Below are positions 34,756-46,465 of a stretch of DNA of 64,000 nt, one piece after another. The stretch is taken from positions 3,427,001 through 3,491,000 of the forward strand of contig NZ_CP118259.1 in NCBI RefSeq assembly GCF_013337045.2. The letters run 5' to 3'. The notes beneath the pieces are model-generated. The model made no database searches. It saw only the letters and a program-made list of their open reading frames with translations, and had not been told where the DNA came from. The position numbers and the translations under genes were made by a program. Numbering within the stretch: the first letter of the stretch is position 1; each line of letters starts with the position of its first letter. This DNA is from Agrobacterium vitis. Lineage in GTDB: Bacteria; Pseudomonadota; Alphaproteobacteria; Rhizobiales; Rhizobiaceae.

Positions 34756-37700
34756 TTGTCTATTTCCAAGATCCTAGTTGCCAATCGCTCCGAAATCGCC
34801 ATTCGCGTGTTTCGGGCTGCCAATGAACTCGGCATAAAAACGGTCGCCATCTGGGCTGAGGAGGACAAGCTCTCCCTGCATCGCTTCAAGGCGGACGAAA
34901 GCTATCAGGTCGGTCGCGGCCCACATCTGAAGCGGGATCTCGGCCCGATCGAAAGCTATCTTTCCATTGAGGAAATCATCCGTGTCGCCAAATTGTCAGG
35001 CGCGGATGCCATACATCCGGGCTATGGCCTCCTGTCCGAAAGCCCTGAATTTGTCGATGCCTGTAACGATGCAGGTCTAATTTTCATCGGCCCGAGATCC
35101 GATACGATGCGGCAATTGGGCAATAAGGTCGCCGCCCGCAATCTGGCGGTAGACGTCGGCGTTCCCGTGGTGCCAGCCACCGAACCGCTGCCTGATGATA
35201 TGGACACCGTGGCCAAAATGGCTGGCGAGATCGGCTATCCGCTGATGCTCAAGGCCTCCTGGGGCGGCGGCGGGCGCGGCATGCGGGTGATCCGCTCCGA
35301 AAGCGATCTGGCGCGCGAAGTCACGGAGGCCAAGCGCGAGGCAAAGGCCGCCTTCGGCAAGGATGAAGTCTATCTGGAAAAGCTGGTGGAAAATGCCCGC
35401 CATGTCGAAAGCCAGATCCTCGGCGATACCCATGGCAATGCCGTGCATCTGTTTGAGCGCGATTGTTCGGTGCAGCGCCGCAACCAGAAAGTCGTGGAAC
35501 GGGCCCCCGCCCCCTATCTTTCCGAGGAGCAGCGCCAGGAACTTGCCGCCTATTCGCTGAAAATTGCCAGAGCCACGGGCTATATCGGTGCCGGCACCGT
35601 CGAATATCTGATGGATGCCGATACTGGAAAATTCTATTTCATCGAGGTCAATCCGCGCATTCAGGTCGAACATACCGTTACCGAAGTGGTGACCGGTATC
35701 GACATCGTCAAGGCGCAGATCCACATCCTCGAAGGGTTTGCGATCGGCACGCCGGAATCGGGCGTTCCCCGCCAGGAAGACATCCGCCTGCATGGCCATG
35801 CCCTGCAATGCCGCGTCACGACCGAGGACCCGGAGCATAATTTCATTCCCGATTACGGCCGCATCACTGCCTATCGTTCGGCGGCAGGTTTCGGAATCCG
35901 GCTCGATGGCGGCACCGCCTATACGGGCGCGATCATCACCCGTTTTTATGATCCGCTGCTGGTGAAAGTGACCGCTGCTGGCGCGTCGCCGCAGGAGGCG
36001 ATCAGCAGGATGGATCGGGCGCTGCGCGAATTCCGTATCCGCGGTGTCGCCACCAATCTCACCTTCCTTGAAGCGATCATCGGCCATCCGAAATTTCGCA
36101 ACAATACCTATACGACACGCTTCATCGATACGACGCCGGAACTGTTCGCCCAGGTCAAGCGCCAGGACCGGGCAACCAAGCTGCTGACCTATCTGGCCGA
36201 CGTGACCGTCAACGGCCACCCAGAAACCAAGGGCCGCCCCAAGCCCTCGGACAAGGCGGCAAAGCCAGTCATTCCCTATATCGACGCCAGTATCACCGAT
36301 GGCACCAAGCAGAAACTCGATGCGCTGGGACCGAAGGGCTTTGCCGAGTGGATGCGCAACGAACCGCGTGTGCTTTTGACCGATACGACCATGCGCGACG
36401 GCCATCAATCGCTGCTGGCCACCCGGATGCGCACAAATGACATTGCCCGGATCGCCAGTGTCTATGCCCGCGCCCTGCCCAATTTGCTTTCGCTGGAATG
36501 CTGGGGCGGCGCGACCTTTGACGTCTCAATGCGGTTCCTGACGGAAGATCCGTGGGAACGACTGGCACTGATTCGCGAAGGCGCACCCAACCTGCTGCTG
36601 CAAATGCTGCTGCGCGGCGCAAACGGTGTCGGCTATACCAATTACCCCGACAATGTTGTGAAATATTTCGTCCGCCAGGCGGCAAAGGGTGGCATCGACC
36701 TTTTCCGGGTGTTCGATTGCCTGAACTGGGTCGATAATATGCGCGTCTCCATGGACGCGGTGCAGGAAGAGAACAAGCTGTGCGAGGCGGCAATCTGCTA
36801 TACCGGCGATCTCCTGAACAGCGCCCGGCCAAAATACGACCTGAAATATTATACGGCTCTTGCCGCCGAACTGGAAAAGGCCGGTGCCCATATCATTGCC
36901 GTCAAGGACATGGCCGGGTTGCTGAAACCCGCTGCCGCGAAAGTTTTGTTCAAGGCGCTTCGTGAGGCGACCAGCCTGCCGATCCATTTCCACACCCATG
37001 ACACATCGGGTATTTCCGCCGCCACTGTGCTGGCAGCCATTGATGCCGGTGTCGATGCCGTGGATGCCGCCATGGACGCGCTGTCGGGCAACACCTCCCA
37101 GCCCTGCCTCGGCTCGATTGTCGAAGCCTTGGCCGGAACCGAGCGCGATCCAGGGATCGATCCGGAATGGATTCGTCGCATTTCCTTCTACTGGGAAGCA
37201 GTGCGGGGCCAATATGCGGCATTCGAAAGCGATTTGAAGGGTCCGGCCTCAGAAGTCTATCTGCATGAGATGCCCGGCGGCCAGTTCACCAACCTGAAGG
37301 AGCAGGCCCGCTCGCTGGGGCTGGAAACCCGCTGGCACGAGGTGGCGCAGACCTATGCCGACGTCAACCAGATGTTCGGCGACATCGTAAAGGTCACGCC
37401 ATCTTCAAAGGTGGTGGGCGATATGGCGCTGATGATGGTGGCGCAGGATCTGACGGTGGATGATGTCGAGAATCCGGATAAGGACATCGCCTTCCCCGAC
37501 TCGGTCGTCTCGATGCTGAAGGGTGATCTCGGTCAACCACCCGGCGGTTGGCCACAGAGCCTGCAAAAGAAGGCGTTGAAGGGCGAAAAACCGTATACGG
37601 CCGTGCCGGGATCGCTTTTACCGCCCGCCGATCTCGATGCCGAACGCAAGACCATCGAGGACAAGCTGGAGCGCAGTGTCAGTGATTTTGAATTCGCGTC

Positions 37701-38217
37701 CTACCTGATGTATCCGAAGGTGTTCACGGATTTCGCCCTGGCCTCCGATACCTATGGCCCGGTCTCGGTCCTGCCGACCCATTCCTATTTCTACGGCATG
37801 GGCGATGGCGAGGAGCTGTTTGCCGAAATCGAAAAAGGCAAGACGCTTGTCATCGTCAACCAAGCCGCCAGTGCTCCCGATGCCCAGGGCCTGGTTACGA
37901 TGTTTTTCGAGCTGAACGGTCAGCCACGCCGTATCAAGGTGCCGGACCGCAGCCATGGCGCGTCCGGTGCCGCCGCCCGCCGCAAGGCGGAGGCCGCCAA
38001 TGCCGCCCATATCGGTGCGCCGATGCCCGGTGTCATCTCACGGGTCTTCGTCGCGGCAGGGCAGTCTGTGAAAGCCGGGGACGTGCTGCTCTCCATCGAA
38101 GCGATGAAGATGGAAACCGCGTTGCATGCCGAACGCGATGGCAAGATTGCTGAAGTGCTGGTGAAGGCCGGTGACCAGATCGACGCCAAGGACCTGCTGA
38201 TCGGCCTTGAGGCATAA
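34756..38217 (+). CDS. pyc: pyruvate carboxylase
   Basis: 1,153 residues, the size of the single-chain tetrameric enzyme that carboxylates pyruvate to oxaloacetate using ATP and bicarbonate (anaplerosis). Domains in order: biotin carboxylase (about 1-455: KILVANRSEIAIRVFRAA; KASWGGGGRGM; IEVNPRIQVEHTVTE), carboxyltransferase (about 530-830: LLTDTTMRDGHQSLLATRMRT; HFHTHDTSG), conserved PYC region, and biotinyl domain at the end with the biotin lysine in EAMKMET near residue 1118. The start is TTG 34756 with a strong GAGGAGG five bases before it and the family N-terminus; no ATG fits. LuxR gene upstream, same strand. Confidence 0.98.
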   Translation: MSISKILVANRSEIAIRVFRAANELGIKTVAIWAEEDKLSLHRFKADESYQVGRGPHLKRDLGPIESYLSIEEIIRVAKLSGADAIHPGYGLLSESPEFVDACNDAGLIFIGPRSDTMRQLGNKVAARNLAVDVGVPVVPATEPLPDDMDTVAKMAGEIGYPLMLKASWGGGGRGMRVIRSESDLAREVTEAKREAKAAFGKDEVYLEKLVENARHVESQILGDTHGNAVHLFERDCSVQRRNQKVVERAPAPYLSEEQRQELAAYSLKIARATGYIGAGTVEYLMDADTGKFYFIEVNPRIQVEHTVTEVVTGIDIVKAQIHILEGFAIGTPESGVPRQEDIRLHGHALQCRVTTEDPEHNFIPDYGRITAYRSAAGFGIRLDGGTAYTGAIITRFYDPLLVKVTAAGASPQEAISRMDRALREFRIRGVATNLTFLEAIIGHPKFRNNTYTTRFIDTTPELFAQVKRQDRATKLLTYLADVTVNGHPETKGRPKPSDKAAKPVIPYIDASITDGTKQKLDALGPKGFAEWMRNEPRVLLTDTTMRDGHQSLLATRMRTNDIARIASVYARALPNLLSLECWGGATFDVSMRFLTEDPWERLALIREGAPNLLLQMLLRGANGVGYTNYPDNVVKYFVRQAAKGGIDLFRVFDCLNWVDNMRVSMDAVQEENKLCEAAICYTGDLLNSARPKYDLKYYTALAAELEKAGAHIIAVKDMAGLLKPAAAKVLFKALREATSLPIHFHTHDTSGISAATVLAAIDAGVDAVDAAMDALSGNTSQPCLGSIVEALAGTERDPGIDPEWIRRISFYWEAVRGQYAAFESDLKGPASEVYLHEMPGGQFTNLKEQARSLGLETRWHEVAQTYADVNQMFGDIVKVTPSSKVVGDMALMMVAQDLTVDDVENPDKDIAFPDSVVSMLKGDLGQPPGGWPQSLQKKALKGEKPYTAVPGSLLPPADLDAERKTIEDKLERSVSDFEFASYLMYPKVFTDFALASDTYGPVSVLPTHSYFYGMGDGEELFAEIEKGKTLVIVNQAASAPDAQGLVTMFFELNGQPRRIKVPDRSHGASGAAARRKAEAANAAHIGAPMPGVISRVFVAAGQSVKAGDVLLSIEAMKMETALHAERDGKIAEVLVKAGDQIDAKDLLIGLEA

Positions 38218-38224
38218 CAAACTA

Positions 38225-38329
38225 CTGCATAATTCCTTAAATCGAAATCGATTTAAGGAGAAAATTATGCAGCAAATTTAAAGTGTTACAGCGTCCTTTG
38301 TGCGTTTTATAAAACGCACGGCGCTGTAA
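38225..38329. repeat. composite palindromic repeat element
   Basis: Two adjoining palindromes. The first (38225-38272) has arms CTGCATAATT and AATTATGCAG around CCTTAAATCG/CGATTTAAGG. The second (38286-38329) has TTACAGCG/CGCTGTAA around a perfect GTGCGTTTTAT/ATAAAACGCAC core. Between them lies TGCAGCAAATTTAAAGTG (38268-38285), which occurs inverted with one difference at 46406-46423. This looks like a rhizobial intergenic palindromic repeat; it follows pyc by seven bases and may also end its transcript. Confidence 0.75.
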
Positions 38330-38398
38330 TGACGCGGCGCGTCCCTCAGGATGCGCCGCCCTTATCGCGGAAACTTTTTCTTCGAAATTTTGCAGACG

Positions 38399-38842
38399 TT
38401 ACGACCGGTCGGCCATTCCGTCGTCAACGCTTTCCTCGATCCGCTCCATGTCATCGTCGGACAGGCCGAAATGATGGCCAATCTCGTGGATCAGCACATG
38501 GGTGACGATATCGCCCAATGTTTCTTCATTCTCGGCCCAGTAGTCGAGAATAGGGCGGCGATAGAGGGTGATCTTATTGGGCACCTCGCCGGTTTCCATA
38601 CTGAAACGCTCGGAAATGCCGCGCCCTTCGAACAGGCCCAGCAGATCGAAAGGCGTCTCAAGCGCCATGTCTTCAAACACGTCGTCGGTGGGAAAATCGG
38701 CAATCTCGATGATCAGGTTTCCGGTCAGGTCACGAAATTCCTTCGGCAAATTGCCGAAAGCTTCGATCGCCAGCGACTCGAACGTGCTGATTGTCGGCGC
38801 GTGTTTTTCGCGCCAGTCGTCGGATTGGTCTACCCGGGCCAT
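38399..38842 (-). CDS. small zinc metallopeptidase-like protein
   Basis: 147 residues from ATG 38842, with TAGGAG five bases upstream. The C-terminal third carries VLIHEIGHHFGLSDDDMERIEE, with the HExxH zinc motif at residues 119-123 and a following acidic helix, as in the DUF1025/metallopeptidase family (COG3824) found widely in alphaproteobacteria and actinobacteria. No signal peptide is seen, so it is cytosolic. In-frame upstream starts exist to 38923 but lack a ribosome site. Substrate unknown; catalytic activity is inferred from the motif. Confidence 0.85.
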   Translation of the reverse strand: MARVDQSDDWREKHAPTISTFESLAIEAFGNLPKEFRDLTGNLIIEIADFPTDDVFEDMALETPFDLLGLFEGRGISERFSMETGEVPNKITLYRRPILDYWAENEETLGDIVTHVLIHEIGHHFGLSDDDMERIEESVDDGMADRS

Positions 38843-39156
38843 GGGAACTCCTACTACAGCGCCGCGCAGGACTGACATCGCGCACCCGCCATAACACTCG
38901 AATGGACTGTGGAGGCCTGTCACCGACCGGCTCGAAGGTCAGGTAAGGGTCGTTCCGCAGTAAGATCCCCCATATAGTCTGTTTAATTGCACTTTACGAG
39001 TGCCATTCAAAACCCGGCCAGTTCCACTTGAAAATGCTGGTAATATGAGCTGCCATTGAAGCCGACAGTTGATATTTCTTATTCGTTCACAGCCAGAATG
39101 CGTGAGCGTAAGGGGCGGAGAGACCCCGCCCCTTTGCAAAGCCTGAGAGACATACC

Positions 39157-41112
<1,956 letters not shown>

Positions 41113-41184
41113 GAAATCCTCCTGATGTGACGCAGCCATGACAGGCTGCGGAGAGCTCCTCACCTCTCTCAACATGCGACCTGG

Positions 41185-41214
41185 CATGATGCGGTGCAGT
41201 GGCTCTGCATCATG
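41185..41214. promoter_or_regulatory. inverted repeat in the acs / DUF1013 divergent region
   Basis: CATGATGC (41185-41192) and GCATCATG (41207-41214) form a perfect 8-bp dyad with a 14-base spacer, about 75 bases upstream of the acs start. It may bind a dimeric regulator; none is identified. Confidence 0.4.
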
Positions 41215-41401
41215 ATATAGGTGTCATACTGCCAATTCTTATCAGGTCGCCACATGGCGGCAATTAGACAAAGGTCATTTGTCTTTCAAAGAATTGCATT
41301 TCTGCGTCAACCGGCGTATATAGCCGTTGATTTCCCGGAAATTCTGGTTGTATCCACGGCTCGCGCCCGACGGCGCGTACCTACAGAAGGATTGTAATTG
41401 C

Positions 41402-42097
41402 ATGGCCCAGACACTGCTTATGCCAAAGGCAACGGCCGTATGGCTCGTAGACAATACGGCGCTGTCATTCGAGCAGATCGCCCAGTTCTGCAAGCTGCAC
41501 CCGCTTGAGGTAAAAGCCATTGCCGATGGCGAAGCCGCGCAGGGCATTAAGGGTCTTGATCCCATTGCCACCGGCCAGCTTTCCCGCGACGAGATCGCGC
41601 GCGGCGAAAAAGACATTGCCCACAAGCTGAAGATTTCCGAGCCGAAGGTGCGCGTGCCTGATTCGAAGCGCCGTGGCCCCCGCTATACGCCGGTCTCCAA
41701 GCGTCAGGACCGCCCGAACGCCATTCTCTGGCTGGTGCGCAATCATCCTGAGCTGAAGGATGCACAGATTTCCCGGCTGGTCGGCACTACCAAGAGCACG
41801 ATCGAGCAGATCCGCGACCGCAGCCACTGGAATTCGGCCAATCTCGCGCCGATGGACCCGGTAACGCTTGGCCTGTGCAGCCAGATCGATCTGGACATGG
41901 AAGTGGAAAAGGCCTCGAAGGGCCGTCCGCTGCCGACAGCTGCCGAGCTGGGCGCCACCCTGCAATCGGCATCGCAGACCGAACATCTCGATTTCTACGC
42001 CCAGGAAGAGGAAAAGGAAATCGACGCCAATGCCGTGTTCAAGAAGCTGCAATCGCTGAAATCGACCACTCCCGAAGAAGAAGACGATCAGTACTGA
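41402..42097 (+). CDS. DUF1013 conserved alphaproteobacterial protein
   Basis: 231 residues matching the DUF1013 family (COG3820), which is nearly restricted to alphaproteobacteria. The N-terminal part (FEQIAQFCKLHPLEVKAIADGE) looks like a helix-turn-helix, and NHPELKDAQISRLVGTTKSTIEQIRDRSHWNS reads as a second one of the sigma- or TrfB-like kind, with a conserved core around it. The C-terminus is acidic (EEEKEIDANAVFKKLQ; EEEDDQY). Seen: two HTH-like segments. Inferred: a DNA- or RNA-polymerase-associated regulator; no function should be assumed. ATG 41402 has AAGGA 11 bases upstream. It ends at a terminator. Confidence 0.85.
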   Translation: MAQTLLMPKATAVWLVDNTALSFEQIAQFCKLHPLEVKAIADGEAAQGIKGLDPIATGQLSRDEIARGEKDIAHKLKISEPKVRVPDSKRRGPRYTPVSKRQDRPNAILWLVRNHPELKDAQISRLVGTTKSTIEQIRDRSHWNSANLAPMDPVTLGLCSQIDLDMEVEKASKGRPLPTAAELGATLQSASQTEHLDFYAQEEEKEIDANAVFKKLQSLKSTTPEEEDDQY

Positions 42098-42123
42098 TCC
42101 GGCATATCAGCGTTGGAAAATTC

Positions 42124-42155
42124 AAACCCCGGTGGCTCCGCCCCGGGGTTTTATT
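42124..42155 (+). terminator. terminator after the DUF1013 gene
   Basis: AAACCCCGG (42124-42132) pairs with CCGGGGTTT (42143-42151) around a ten-base loop, with TTTTATTTT following. It also lies before the convergent YggS gene stop. Confidence 0.85.
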
Positions 42156-42186
42156 TTGAGGGTTTTGTTGGTGAAATCAGCAGCCC

Positions 42187-42846
42187 TCACCGGCTCCCGA
42201 AAATCGCCGATCCCACCCGAACACTGGTGGCACCAAAGGCAATAGCCGTCTCATAATCACCCGACATGCCCATCGACAAGCGCTCAACGCCGCATTGCCC
42301 GGCCAGCTTCGCCAGAAGAGCGAAATGTGGCCCAGGATTTTCTTCGGCTGGCGGAATGCACATCAATCCCACAATATCGAGGCCGAGTTCCGACCGGCAA
42401 AGGGTGACGAAATCCACCGTATCCTGCGGGGCAATGCCCGCCTTTTGCGGCTCCAACCCGGTATTGACCTGCACATAAAGCCGCAGTTGCCGGCCCTGCT
42501 TGACCATTTCCTCGGCCAGCGCGCGGGCGATTTTTTCCCGGTCCACCGTCTCAACCACATCGAACAGCGCCACGGCTTCCGCTGCCTTGTTGGATTGCAG
42601 TGGCCCGATCAGATGCAGCTCGATCTCAGGCGTTTCGGCTTTCAACTCCGGCCATTTTCCCTGCGATTCCTGCACCCGGTTTTCACCGAACACCCGCTGG
42701 CCATGCAGGATGGCCGGGCGGATCGCCTCCGCGTCGAAGGTTTTGGAAACGGCGACCAGCGTGACCGCCTCCGGGGTTCGATCAGCTTCGCGGGCCGCAG
42801 CGGCGATCCGGGTCCGTACCTCATCCAGTCGTTCTTCAATGGTCAT
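42187..42846 (-). CDS. YggS-family pyridoxal-phosphate homeostasis protein
   Basis: 219 residues of the YggS/PROSC family, a PLP-binding TIM-barrel protein that keeps free pyridoxal phosphate and some amino-acid pools in balance. The PLP lysine is K35 in VAVSKTFD; further family blocks are FGENRVQE, LHLIGPLQSNK, VQVNTGLEPQKAG and LSMGMSGDYETAIAFGATSVRVGSAIFG. ATG 42846 gives the family N-terminus MTIEERLDEV; the open frame to 42975 is not conserved. It diverges from leuS. Confidence 0.94.
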   Translation of the reverse strand: MTIEERLDEVRTRIAAAAREADRTPEAVTLVAVSKTFDAEAIRPAILHGQRVFGENRVQESQGKWPELKAETPEIELHLIGPLQSNKAAEAVALFDVVETVDREKIARALAEEMVKQGRQLRLYVQVNTGLEPQKAGIAPQDTVDFVTLCRSELGLDIVGLMCIPPAEENPGPHFALLAKLAGQCGVERLSMGMSGDYETAIAFGATSVRVGSAIFGSR

Positions 42847-43046
42847 CGCCAGCAATCCATATTTTAAAATTCCGCCTGTTTTCGCGGCACTGGCCGCGAA
42901 AGGCAAGAGCCTTGCAAGTGCATTATAGGCACCGCAGCAAGGAATGCGTCCCAGGATGGCCCGATTCCGGCGCAAAACCTTGACGCTAGGGCTGTTTCAT
43001 GGTGAAGGTCCACCCAAATTTTCAAGCAATTCGGACGTAGCATCCC

Positions 43047-45677
43047 ATGAGTACAGAACGTTACAATCCGCGCGATGCGGAACCTCGTTGGCAGGAAAAA
43101 TGGTCTGAAGCGAAAATCTTCGAGACCGATAACGACGATCCTCGCGAAAAATACTACGTACTTGAGATGTTCCCCTACCCGTCTGGCCGCATCCATATCG
43201 GCCATGTGCGCAATTATGCCATGGGCGATGTCGTGGCTCGCTACAAGCGCGCGCGCGGCTATAATGTCCTGCATCCGATGGGTTGGGACGCTTTCGGCAT
43301 GCCAGCCGAAAACGCCGCCATGCAGAACAAGGTTCATCCCAAGGACTGGACCTATCAGAACATCGCCTCCATGCGCGCCCAGCTGAAATCCATGGGCCTG
43401 TCGCTGGACTGGTCACGTGAATTCGCCACCTGCGATGTCGAATATTACCAACGCCAACAATATCTCTTCCTCGACATGATGGAAAAGGGCCTGGTCTATC
43501 GCAAGCAGTCCAAGGTCAACTGGGACCCGGTCGACCAGACGGTGCTGGCCAATGAACAGGTGATCGATGGCCGCGGCTGGCGCTCCGGTGCGCTGGTCGA
43601 GCAACGCGAACTGACTCAATGGTTCTTCAAGATCACCGATTTCGCCCAGGATCTGCTGGACGCCCTGGACACGCTGGATCACTGGCCGGAAAAGGTCCGG
43701 CTGATGCAGAAGAACTGGATCGGTCGCTCTGAAGGCCTGGCCATTCGCTGGGAGATCGCCGCCGGTACCGGCCCTCAGGGCTTTGCCGACGTGCAGGTCT
43801 ATACGACCCGCCCTGACACACTGTTCGGCGCCAGCTTCCTGGCGATTGCCGCCGATCACCCATTGGCCAAGGCGCTGTCCGAAACATCCACCGACATTGC
43901 GGCCTTCTGCGACGAATGCCGCAGGGCAGGGACCTCACTGGCTGCGCTGGAAACCGCCGAGAAAAAGGGCTTGGACACCGGCATCAAGGTCAAGCATCCG
44001 CTTGATCCTAGCTGGGAATTGCCGGTCTATATCGCCAATTTCGTGCTGATGGACTATGGCACTGGCGCGATCTTCGCCTGCCCGTCAGGAGACCAGCGCG
44101 ACCTGGATTTTGCCCGCAAATACGATCTGCCTGTTGTGCCTGTTGTGATGCCAAAGGATGGCGATGCAGCCAGCTTTACCGTCGGCGATACCGCCTACGA
44201 CGGCGATGGCGTGATGATCAATTCCCGCTTTCTGGATGGCCTGACGACACAGGAAGCCTTCGATGTCGTGGCAGGCAAACTCACCGCTGCACAGCTCGGC
44301 AATGAACCTGTCGCAGAGCGCCGGGTGAACTTCCGCCTGCGCGACTGGGGCGTATCACGCCAGCGCTATTGGGGCTGCCCGATCCCGGTTATTCACTGTG
44401 ATGACTGCGGAGTTGTTCCGGTTCCGAAACAGGATCTGCCGGTCAAGCTGCCGGATGACGTCACCTTTGACGTGCCTGGAAACCCGCTGGATCGCCACCC
44501 AACCTGGCGCAACGTTTCCTGCCCTTGCTGTGGCAAGGCGGCCCGGCGTGAAACGGATACTATGGACACGTTTGTCGATTCCAGCTGGTATTACACCCGT
44601 TTCACCGCACCATGGGAAGACAAGCCGACCAACCCGGCTGTGGCCAATCATTGGCTGCCAGTCGATCAATATATCGGCGGCATCGAGCATGCGATTCTGC
44701 ACCTGCTCTATTCCCGCTTCTTCACCCGCGCCATGCGCGAGACCGGCCATGTCGCCGTCAGCGAGCCTTTCAAGGGTCTGTTTACCCAAGGCATGGTCGT
44801 CCACGAGACCTACCGTCTTGGCAGTGGCGCGAATGGCGAATGGGTGGCGCCTGCGGATATCCGCGTCGAGGATGTCGATGGCACACGCCGCGCCTTCCTT
44901 CTCTCCTCCGGCGAGGAAGTGACGATCGGCTCCGTTGAAAAAATGTCGAAGTCGAAAAAGAACGTCATCGACCCCGACGATATTCTGGGCTCCTACGGTG
45001 CCGACACCGCCCGCTTTTTCGTTTTGTCGGACTCGCCACCGGATCGCGACGTGATCTGGTCGGAAGCCGGTATCGAAGGCTCGCATCGCTTCGTCCAGCG
45101 GCTTTGGCGGCTGGTTTCCGAGGCTGCTGAAGTGCTGAGAACCTCTGCATCGACTCCGGCTAAGGATGGTGCGGGCAGGTCGGTTTCTCAAGCTGCCCAC
45201 AAGACCTTGCAGGCTGTCGGAGCCGATCTGGACAAACTGGCCTTCAACAAGGCCGTGGCGCGGATTTACGAGTTGCTCAATGCTCTGGCAGCGCCGCTGA
45301 CGCAGGTGGCATCTGGACAGGCCGATGCTGACTTCGCCGCTGCGGTGCGCAACGCTACAGAAATACTAATCCAAATCATCGCTCCGATGATGCCGCATCT
45401 GGCCGAAGAATGCTGGGCGGTGTTGGGCCATTCCGGAATGGTGTCGCAAGCAGACTGGCCGGTTTTCGACGCTGAATTGGTGGCTGAAAACGAAGTGGTC
45501 ATGCCGGTGCAGATCAACGGCAAGAAGAAGGCCGAATTGACAATCGGTCGCGATGCGGATCAGAATGCCGTCAGCCAAGCGGTGCTCGATCTGGATGCCG
45601 TCAAAGCCGCTCTTCAAGGGCAGACGCCTAAGAAGATCATTGTGGTTCCGCAGAGGATTGTGAACATTGTCGTCTGA
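43047..45677 (+). CDS. leuS: leucyl-tRNA synthetase
   Basis: 876 residues, a class I synthetase that charges tRNA-Leu. The HIGH motif is in [15 protein letters not shown] (HIGH at 50-53) and the KMSKS motif in [16 protein letters not shown] near 632. The CP1 editing domain lies between ([23 protein letters not shown]). It is the first gene of leuS-lptE-holA, the next gene overlapping its last 11 bases. Confidence 0.98.
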   Translation: MSTERYNPRDAEPRWQEKWSEAKIFETDNDDPREKYYVLEMFPYPSGRIHIGHVRNYAMGDVVARYKRARGYNVLHPMGWDAFGMPAENAAMQNKVHPKDWTYQNIASMRAQLKSMGLSLDWSREFATCDVEYYQRQQYLFLDMMEKGLVYRKQSKVNWDPVDQTVLANEQVIDGRGWRSGALVEQRELTQWFFKITDFAQDLLDALDTLDHWPEKVRLMQKNWIGRSEGLAIRWEIAAGTGPQGFADVQVYTTRPDTLFGASFLAIAADHPLAKALSETSTDIAAFCDECRRAGTSLAALETAEKKGLDTGIKVKHPLDPSWELPVYIANFVLMDYGTGAIFACPSGDQRDLDFARKYDLPVVPVVMPKDGDAASFTVGDTAYDGDGVMINSRFLDGLTTQEAFDVVAGKLTAAQLGNEPVAERRVNFRLRDWGVSRQRYWGCPIPVIHCDDCGVVPVPKQDLPVKLPDDVTFDVPGNPLDRHPTWRNVSCPCCGKAARRETDTMDTFVDSSWYYTRFTAPWEDKPTNPAVANHWLPVDQYIGGIEHAILHLLYSRFFTRAMRETGHVAVSEPFKGLFTQGMVVHETYRLGSGANGEWVAPADIRVEDVDGTRRAFLLSSGEEVTIGSVEKMSKSKKNVIDPDDILGSYGADTARFFVLSDSPPDRDVIWSEAGIEGSHRFVQRLWRLVSEAAEVLRTSASTPAKDGAGRSVSQAAHKTLQAVGADLDKLAFNKAVARIYELLNALAAPLTQVASGQADADFAAAVRNATEILIQIIAPMMPHLAEECWAVLGHSGMVSQADWPVFDAELVAENEVVMPVQINGKKKAELTIGRDADQNAVSQAVLDLDAVKAALQGQTPKKIIVVPQRIVNIVV

Positions 45678-46191
45678 TTCACGCGTAAATTTATCCCGTC
45701 GCGCGGTTCTCGCCGCGTCCGTTGGCCTGCTTGGCGCCCTTGCGGGCTGCCAGGTCAGACCGCTCTACGGCGAAGCCCAGGGTACTCGCAAGTTAATGGC
45801 GTCCATCGGCTTCTCCCCGGCAACGGACAGAGTTGGGCAAGAAGTTCGCAACCGGTTGATCTTCCTTGCCGCAGGCGGGCAGGGGGAACCGGCCCATCCC
45901 GAGTATCTGGTCACACTGGTCGTACATACCGACACAACGGAAGTTCTGATCAACGAAAGTACCGACCGGGCGACTGCGGGTCGCGTGACAGTCAGCGCTG
46001 ACTATACGCTGAAGAAGGCAAGTGATCTTTCCGTCATGCGTATCGCCCATCGCCAGTCCGTCGCATTGGTTGATTTTCCGACACAGGAATTTGCGAAGCT
46101 GCGCGCTGTAAGAGATGCCGAAAACCGAGCTGCACGAGAATTGGCGGAGTTGATCTCAGCCGATTTGGCTAGCCTACTGGTTCGTAAATAA
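45667..46191 (+). CDS. lptE: LPS-assembly lipoprotein LptE
   Basis: 174 residues. The signal sequence [22 protein letters not shown] ends in the lipobox LAGC with the lipidated cysteine near residue 28, followed by [15 protein letters not shown], which fits the rhizobial LptE family. LptE is the outer-membrane lipoprotein that plugs LptD to insert lipopolysaccharide. The only start in this frame after the stop at 45661 is TTG 45667; AGAGGATT lies eight bases upstream. It overlaps the end of leuS by 11 bases, and its position between leuS and holA is the conserved proteobacterial order. Confidence 0.9.
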   Translation: MSSDSRVNLSRRAVLAASVGLLGALAGCQVRPLYGEAQGTRKLMASIGFSPATDRVGQEVRNRLIFLAAGGQGEPAHPEYLVTLVVHTDTTEVLINESTDRATAGRVTVSADYTLKKASDLSVMRIAHRQSVALVDFPTQEFAKLRAVRDAENRAARELAELISADLASLLVRK

Positions 46192-46465
46192 TAATTGCGG
46201 GCTTTGCCAAGACGGAGAGCAGCGTATCTTCGCGAGGATGCGCCTGAAATCGCAATAGCGCAGCGCTATAGGTTGCTTGGGATGACATTGAACCAGACAA
46301 GCTATAGCCATCCTTTAATCCGCTTGTCTCTTTGAAAAACCGATTCTACTTTTTCCTGACAAAATCTAGAGCAACATGTGTTTGATCAAACGCTTTTTGC
46401 TCTAGCACTCTAAATTTGCTGCACTGCCTGTCTGGTACACGGCCAAGCGGAGAGACTTGAAGCCC
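46192..46465. other. gap between lptE and holA
   Basis: 274 bases without a gene. It holds a perfect ATAGCGC/GCGCTAT dyad at 46255-46269 with a single-base spacer, and the palindromic repeat listed at 46366-46423. GGAGAG at 46449-46454 is the ribosome site of holA. I see no clear promoter. Confidence 0.55.
46366..46423. repeat. palindromic repeat sharing a block with the element at 38.2 kb
   Basis: Outer arms CTAGAGCAA (46366-46374) and TTGCTCTAG (46397-46405) enclose a perfect GTTTGATCAAAC (46380-46391). The element is joined to CACTCTAAATTTGCTGCA (46406-46423), the inverse of the linker in the other element with 17 of 18 matches. It is a related but rearranged member of the same repeat family. 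Confidence 0.65.

Noticed and set aside
35077..36408. 443-codon minus-strand frame inside pyc
   Set aside because: Antisense to the biotin carboxylase domain of pyc; no independent evidence.
43411..43424. CACGTG-containing sequence in leuS as a fourth parS
   Set aside because: Only the inner eight bases fit; the outer arms do not match the parS palindrome.
44355..45200. 281-codon minus-strand frame inside leuS
   Set aside because: Antisense shadow of leuS.
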